Below, in pieces: positions 60,039 to 64,000 of a stretch of DNA of 64,000 bases. Location of the stretch: positions 1 through 64,000 of the forward strand of contig CACZCR010000002.1 of the NCBI GenBank assembly GCA_902779705.1. Direction: 5' to 3'. The notes under the pieces are model-generated. The model searched no databases and was not told the DNA's origin. It worked only from the letters and a program-made list of their open reading frames with translations. The DNA is from an uncultured Bacteroidales bacterium. GTDB lineage: Bacteria > Bacteroidota > Bacteroidia > Bacteroidales > Paludibacteraceae. The position numbers and the translations under genes are program-made. How positions within the stretch are numbered: position 1 is the stretch's first letter; every line of letters begins with the position of its first letter.

Positions 60039-60961
60039 TATGCTCTAAACTGGATTGCGTGATGTTGGCACGTGATGACACAAGGGCCCATGACATCGTG
60101 GAGGATGCCATCGGCTTCGAAGAGCAGATGTTTCTTGGTGCGCAGTTCGATTTTCTTGCCCACTACAGCGTGTACGAAGGACACATCGGTGAGGTGACCG
60201 TTATAGAGTTTGGGAACAGCCTGTAGGATCTTGTGCAGAGTAGGCTTGGCGACGAACATTGACTGGAATATACCGTCTGTGGGGTCCGCATCGGGGTTTT
60301 GTTTGATACCTCCTCCGGAGAAGGGTCCGTTACCGATATTCATAGTGTAGAGTCCATCCTCGAGCAGCAGTTGATCGTCGACATAGAGTCCCATATGAAT
60401 GGGTTTCTGTTTGAAGAAGGCAACTATGAGTCCGAAGAGATAGTTGATACTGTGGCTGCCGATGTAGTATTTGAATTGGTCCGCTATCTTACAGCACAGA
60501 GGATCGACACCAAAGCCGACAGAGTTGATGAAATAGCGATGGTAAGCAACGTTGTTGCGGTAGTAGGTGACACATCCCACATCGATGGGGTGTCCTTCGC
60601 CTTCAAAGAAGCGTTTGAGGCTCTGTTTGTGGTTTTTGGTGAGGTTCCAATATCGTCCCCAGTCGTTGCCTGTGCCACGGGGCATGATGCCGAGGTGTAT
60701 CTTAGCGCGTTGTTCGGCGGGGATATCGGCCGTCATGATGCCGTTGAGTGCCTCGCTGAGTGTACCGTCTCCGCCAAGCACGAGTATCTCGTCATAGCCA
60801 CGCTCTACGAGGTCACGCGCCAGTTCGGTAGCATGGCCGGCGTACTGGGTGACACGGTAGGCGAAGGGTTGGTGTCGGTGTCGGAGTAGTCTAAATAGGT
60901 ACACGCGTTGCGCGCGGAAGGCGCGTTTGCCCGATTTGGGGTTGATAATTATTCCTAGCAT
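60038..60961 (-). CDS. diacylglycerol kinase family lipid kinase (YegS/DgkB-like)
   Basis: At 307 residues with the DAGK catalytic signature: IIINPKSGKRAF, LVLGGDGTLSEALNGI (nucleotide-binding GGDGT), LGIMPRGTGNDWGR, INSVGFGVDPLCC and GIFQSMFVAKPTLHKI. It phosphorylates diacylglycerol or a related lipid at the membrane and returns it to phospholipid synthesis. Its stop shares one base with the AmgK-RapZ start (TAATG), so it heads the recycling operon. Confidence 0.9.
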   Translation of the reverse strand: MLGIIINPKSGKRAFRAQRVYLFRLLRHRHQPFAYRVTQYAGHATELARDLVERGYDEILVLGGDGTLSEALNGIMTADIPAEQRAKIHLGIMPRGTGNDWGRYWNLTKNHKQSLKRFFEGEGHPIDVGCVTYYRNNVAYHRYFINSVGFGVDPLCCKIADQFKYYIGSHSINYLFGLIVAFFKQKPIHMGLYVDDQLLLEDGLYTMNIGNGPFSGGGIKQNPDADPTDGIFQSMFVAKPTLHKILQAVPKLYNGHLTDVSFVHAVVGKKIELRTKKHLLFEADGILHDVMGPCVITCQHHAIQFRA

Positions 60962-61013
60962 AGTAATAGAGTCGAGAGTTAAGAGTCGAAAGTCGATAGT
61001 TGAGAGTTAGAAA
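60962..61013 (-). repeat. B-family repeat upstream of the lipid kinase
   Basis: Plus strand gagtcgagagttaagagtcgaaagtcgatagttgagagtt: degenerate units of 7 to 8 bases, placed between the ribosomal-protein terminator and the lipid kinase start. Confidence 0.6.
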
Positions 61014-61018
61014 ATAAC

Positions 61019-61057
61019 AAAAAGAGCGCACTCAATCTTCATAGTGCGCTCTTTTTT
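61019..61057 (-). terminator. terminator of the L28-L33-DUF4295 transcript
   Basis: AAAAAGAGCGCACT pairs with AGTGCGCTCTTTTTT across a 10-base loop. U-rich on both strands. Confidence 0.85.
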
Positions 61058-61065
61058 AGTGTTGA

Positions 61066-61218
61066 TTAGTTAAAAAACTCTTTAACTTTCTCGTTAGCCA
61101 CGATTTCTTCTTGGAAGATGTAAGCGCCGGTTTTAGGCGACTTAACCATCTTGATACACTTCGTATGGTTACGACCGGCATTACCGGTTTGGAGTGTAGC
61201 GACCGCTTTCTTTGCCAT
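61066..61218 (-). CDS. DUF4295 family protein
   Basis: At 50 residues: MAKKAVATLQTGNAGRNH, KCIKMVKSPKTGAYIFQEE and ANEKVKEFFN. This basic protein is found in Bacteroidetes directly after the genes for ribosomal proteins L28 and L33, as here, and is suspected to be ribosome-associated on that basis. No catalytic motif. The start at 61218 is the only one that fits the family. Confidence 0.9.
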   Translation of the reverse strand: MAKKAVATLQTGNAGRNHTKCIKMVKSPKTGAYIFQEEIVANEKVKEFFN

Positions 61219-61248
61219 AGTTCTAAGCCTTTCTAATTAAAGCGTTAA

Positions 61249-61437
61249 TTACTTGATCTCTTTGTGTACGGTGTACTTTTTGAGATACGGATTGTACTTT
61301 TTGAGCTCCAGACGGTCAGGAGTGTTCTTGCGGTTCTTGGTAGTGATGTAGCGAGACATTCCCGGAACTCCGCTGGCTTTTTGCTCGGTGCACTCAAGGA
61401 TTACTTGAACGCGTGCTTCTTTTGTTTTCTTTGCCAT
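61249..61437 (-). CDS. rpmG: 50S ribosomal protein L33
   Basis: At 62 residues: [37 protein letters not shown] and [12 protein letters not shown] are diagnostic of L33. Only one Cys remains in the region where zinc-binding versions have two CxxC pairs, so this is the zinc-independent form. Fifteen bases after rpmB. Confidence 0.96.
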   Translation of the reverse strand: MAKKTKEARVQVILECTEQKASGVPGMSRYITTKNRKNTPDRLELKKYNPYLKKYTVHKEIK

Positions 61438-61452
61438 TGTTTTTCCTCCTTT

Positions 61453-61692
61453 TTAAGCGTAAAGATACCCTTTCTCGGCAGCCTGCTTGAGCGCAGCGTC
61501 CAATCCGATTTTGTTAATAGTACGTAGACCAGCCGCACTCACGTTCAGCTGAATCCAGCAATCCTGTTCTACCCAGTAGAACTTACGGTGGAAGAGGTTC
61601 ACATCGAAGGTGCGCTTAGTGTGGCGCTTCGAGTGAGACACATTGCATCCACCCATGGCTTTCTTGCCTGTAATTTGACAAATTTTTGACAT
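61453..61692 (-). CDS. rpmB: 50S ribosomal protein L28
   Basis: At 79 residues: [53 protein letters not shown]. It starts the rpmB-rpmG-DUF4295 operon. Confidence 0.96.
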   Translation of the reverse strand: MSKICQITGKKAMGGCNVSHSKRHTKRTFDVNLFHRKFYWVEQDCWIQLNVSAAGLRTINKIGLDAALKQAAEKGYLYA

Positions 61693-61769
61693 TGTAGTAT
61701 ATATTTTATTATTATCTTCTAAACATGCAATTCCTCCGCAAAGCAGTACACTTTACGCGAAAATTCGTG

Positions 61770-61801
61770 CAAAGGTACGAAAAAATATTTATACCACCAA
61801 A
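61770..61801 (-). promoter_or_regulatory. promoter of the rpmB operon
   Basis: Minus-strand TTTG (61798-61801) and TAccTTTG (61770-61777), 20-base spacing; leader of about 75 bases. Confidence 0.75.
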
Positions 61802-61905
61802 TATTTTTGCAAAAAAAATGATTTTTTATGCATTTATTGTATAAAAATACACAAACGAAGACCTTTTTTGGGTCCTCGCTTGTGAAAATTGATGTATTTA
61901 CGTGT

Positions 61906-63630
61906 TTATTCGAAAACAGCGTAATAGGTCACATCTGCGGTCACTTTTCCGCTAGCTGTAGTGAACAGATCAGCGGGGCTGTTGAACGGGTCGAACCACT
62001 CGGGTTCAGTAGTCCATCCGATGAATTTGGTACCCTCACAAGGGGTAACTGTTTTGGTCGGCAGTACGAGGTTCTCGGTACCGTTAATGTTGTAGGTTTT
62101 GGTCTCAAGTGTTTGTCCGTTGACCACCCAAGTGACGGTATAGTTCTGCTCGACGGGCTCCTCGATATAGACGAGCGAGATGACGCAGTTAGACTCGGTG
62201 ATATTGAGCAGCGGTTTGCCGCTAATGCCTGTCCAAGTGGTGACTTTAGCAGAGCCCGGGAAGGTGTTCTTAGAGCAATATTCGCCACCTATCCTGTCAC
62301 CCGAAGCGGATACGACGGTATAACGCAGGCTATTGGCGGTGTTGTTGGGTGTATTGCTAGTCCAAGCGGAAGAGTTGAAGTTAACTTTCCAGATCAGCAG
62401 TCCATGACCGGTAAGCGGAGCGTCCCAGCCTTTGGCTTGGCGGTTCTCGATGTAGTAGACGAGGCCTGTCTCGGTAGGAGTTTGTTGTGTACCGCGTGAG
62501 TTGATTTGGTATGCTTTGCCGCCTGTTTGTCCGTTGGCGATGATATCGAGCTTCTTACCGGTATTTCCAAGGTTCTCGGGAGTCTGCCATCCGAAGAAGT
62601 ATTTCTCCCACGGGTCATAGTTAGGCGGGCAGTGTCCGTCGCCGTTGTAGGAGCCACCATCCATGATATTCCAGTCATTAGGGGTAAGCATGTTCTTGTA
62701 GTTGGTACCGTAGCTGGTGTCATAAAGATCAGGCAGACCCATGACGTGGCCAAACTCGTGGCAGAGTGTACCGATACCGCCGAGAGCAGATCCGGACATC
62801 TCGCCTGACATAGCATAGTTGTTGATCTTCTTGCCACCGAGGGTACGTTGTGCGCTGTTATAGGTACAATATCCATACTGGATAGCCGATGATACGTCCC
62901 AGTTGTGGGGCCAAATGGTCTCTGAGGTACCGCCGTCAGCTTGTCCTTTGCCGGCATAGATGACATAGACGAAGTCTACGTATCCATCGTTGTCGGAATC
63001 ATAGTCAGCCCAGTTGATAGTGAACTGTTGGTTAGCCAGGATACATGCCTCTACAACAGCATCGGTAGCGTGTTGGTCATCACCTTCGTCTTGGCCGGGG
63101 TTGTCGGTGCCGTAGTATGCTACGTTGCGGCTGAGGGTAACCGGTCCGAAGACGTCGAACTGCGGGCGGTAACTGCCGTTAGATTGATCAGCAAAGTACT
63201 GTGCAGCAGACGGATAGCCACTATTGACGGTACAGTTAGTAGAGTTGCAGAGTTCGTCGAACGTAGCTTGTGTATGGCCGCTCTGCATGCTCTTGTTGGA
63301 GAAATTGGCAAGGATGACCACGCCTTTGGGAGCGAGGTTAGGAGTAGTACCTACATCTTTGCGTTGACGGCGTGCTACGCCTTTGGCGCGGCGGGCAGCT
63401 GCTTGTGAAGCAGTAGGCGCATCGCCTACGACTTGATACATTCCATCGATTTCGCGTACTTGTTTGCCGTCGCGGTTGATGGTATAGTGGTAGAACTCGT
63501 CACCAATGACTTGGATCTCGATGGTAGAGCCATCGGCTTGTGTGCGTGTTTGCCATCCACGGCGTGCCGGAACGGCGTTAGCTATGAGTGAAACTGCCAA
63601 AAGCAGCGAACATATAAGTATCTTTTTCAT
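61906..63630 (-). CDS. M6 family metalloprotease, secreted
   Basis: At 574 residues: signal peptide (MKKILICSLLLAVSLIANA), a short propeptide-like region rich in Arg/Ala (about 70-95), then the catalytic domain with GVVILANFSNKSM, ADYDSDNDGYVDFVYVIYAGKG and the zinc motif GTLCHEFGHVMGLPDLYD (HExxHxxGxxD). GLLIWKVNF follows, as in immune inhibitor A-like enzymes. The last 80 residues are an InlB/Listeria-Bacteroides type beta repeat (YTVTWVVNGQTLETKTYN to KFIGWTTEPEW). It degrades proteins outside the cell. No C-terminal sorting tail is seen, unlike the next gene. Confidence 0.92.
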   Translation of the reverse strand: MKKILICSLLLAVSLIANAVPARRGWQTRTQADGSTIEIQVIGDEFYHYTINRDGKQVREIDGMYQVVGDAPTASQAAARRAKGVARRQRKDVGTTPNLAPKGVVILANFSNKSMQSGHTQATFDELCNSTNCTVNSGYPSAAQYFADQSNGSYRPQFDVFGPVTLSRNVAYYGTDNPGQDEGDDQHATDAVVEACILANQQFTINWADYDSDNDGYVDFVYVIYAGKGQADGGTSETIWPHNWDVSSAIQYGYCTYNSAQRTLGGKKINNYAMSGEMSGSALGGIGTLCHEFGHVMGLPDLYDTSYGTNYKNMLTPNDWNIMDGGSYNGDGHCPPNYDPWEKYFFGWQTPENLGNTGKKLDIIANGQTGGKAYQINSRGTQQTPTETGLVYYIENRQAKGWDAPLTGHGLLIWKVNFNSSAWTSNTPNNTANSLRYTVVSASGDRIGGEYCSKNTFPGSAKVTTWTGISGKPLLNITESNCVISLVYIEEPVEQNYTVTWVVNGQTLETKTYNINGTENLVLPTKTVTPCEGTKFIGWTTEPEWFDPFNSPADLFTTASGKVTADVTYYAVFE

Positions 63631-63655
63631 AATTGCGAAACTTGTTTAGACCGTT

Positions 63656-64000
63656 TTAGTTGATTCGTGTACCTTGAGCGTTATACTCCACTCCATCGCG
63701 GATGATGACGAGTTGTCCGTTACGCAAGATTTTGACAGCCTGGGTACGGATGTTGGTTTGGTCGATATCGGTACCGTTGTCCCAGATAGGAGCCAGTACG
63801 ACGTCTGCGGCAGGCATTGTAAAGGAAGCGCCGGGCTCGTAGATAACACCATCGTAGCGCCATCCTGTGAGTGTCTTACCACCTTTGGAAGGTGTAGCAT
63901 TAGAGAGGGTAAGAACAGTTCCAGCCTCGTAGGTCGGCTCCTCGCAAAGTGTTTTGCGGTACGGGAATCCTTGGTAAGAGAGCGAATAGGTCTCAGCCGG
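63656..64000 (-). CDS. secreted protein with InlB-type repeat and C-terminal tail (C-terminal part only)
   Basis: Read from the window edge, 114 residues remain before TAA at 63656. They comprise an InlB/Flg_new type repeat (YSLSYQGFPYRKTLCEEPTYEAG, LTGWRYDGVIYEPGASFTMPAADVVLAPIW) and a tail, VKILRNGQLVIIRDGVEYNAQG. Tails of this V-K-x-[LI]-x-[DN]-GQL-x-I-x-[RH] type close many secreted Bacteroidales proteins and may serve surface delivery, which is inference. The gene lies 25 bases upstream of the M6 protease, so both are likely cotranscribed. Confidence 0.75.
   Translation of the reverse strand, partial: PAETYSLSYQGFPYRKTLCEEPTYEAGTVLTLSNATPSKGGKTLTGWRYDGVIYEPGASFTMPAADVVLAPIWDNGTDIDQTNIRTQAVKILRNGQLVIIRDGVEYNAQGTRIN

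Overview
This window reads as Bacteroidota chromosome, most likely order Bacteroidales. Pointers are three TonB-dependent receptors, many short lipoproteins, TamL, a BspA-type leucine-rich-repeat protein, DUF4837, DUF4295 and DUF5020 proteins, an AmgK-RapZ fusion, and promoters of the Bacteroidetes type (TTTG about 33 bases and TAnnTTTG about 7 bases before transcription). In 16 promoters read here the two boxes are separated by exactly 20 bases. Genus cannot be fixed from sequence reading alone.

Layout. 1-2100: start of an hsp20 gene, an elaborate stress-type control region, an aldo/keto reductase, then gene debris (carbonic anhydrase tail, internally deleted epimerase). 2100-2710: tRNA-Leu and tRNA-Gly on the minus strand, tRNA-Glu and tRNA-Ser on the plus strand. 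2810-7960: operon of deacetylase-like protein, sugar-phosphate transferase and a GlcD-GlcF type FAD/Fe-S dehydrogenase. 8065-9180: DUF4837 lipoprotein. 9170-16462: efflux operon (lipoprotein, TolC, HlyD, two ABC-2 permeases, one frameshifted) running in frame into a TonB receptor. 16653-24099: PreA, tRNA-Ser, rubrerythrin, TonB receptor, MutS. 24096-31643: envelope operon tamL-rnhB-sppA-lpxK-msbA-like. 31644-32140: gene-poor, repeat-rich. 32123-40921: C_GCAxxG protein, TrmH-type methyltransferase, and a likely nucleic-acid utilisation locus (DUF5020 Tsx-like channel, surface lipoprotein, TonB receptor, S1/P1 nuclease, AraC regulator) below a BadF-type kinase. 41075-44693: glycosyltransferase, SpoIID-like protein, methyltransferase. 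44696-50534: ClpB without its N domain, orphan FecCD permease, PanB, LRR protein. 50541-55844: phosphoesterase, barrel protein, MutS2, DUF721, LysM-glucosaminidase. 55935-61013: lipoprotein, unknown membrane protein, MurU-like and AmgK-RapZ (peptidoglycan sugar recycling), lipid kinase. 61066-61692: DUF4295, L33, L28. 61906-64000: M6 metalloprotease and the end of another secreted protein.

The most unusual thing seen is not a gene. Several families of short degenerate tandem repeats recur. They sit at gene junctions inside operons, where they carry the upstream stop codon and sometimes the downstream start codon (often TTG). Related repeats lie in frame inside enzymes (dehydrogenase, glycosyltransferase, two methyltransferases, S1/P1 nuclease, MutS2, MurU, AmgK-RapZ, TonB receptor), where they encode low-complexity peptides in likely surface loops or linkers. 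One 15-base family encodes a QLSNR-like pentapeptide in the same frame and orientation in three unrelated proteins. A second result is a shared 13-base core, GACAAAATGGCAG, within TGNCA-N3-TGNC sites at the promoter regions of hsp20 (three copies, 20-base period) and clpB, a candidate heat-shock operator.
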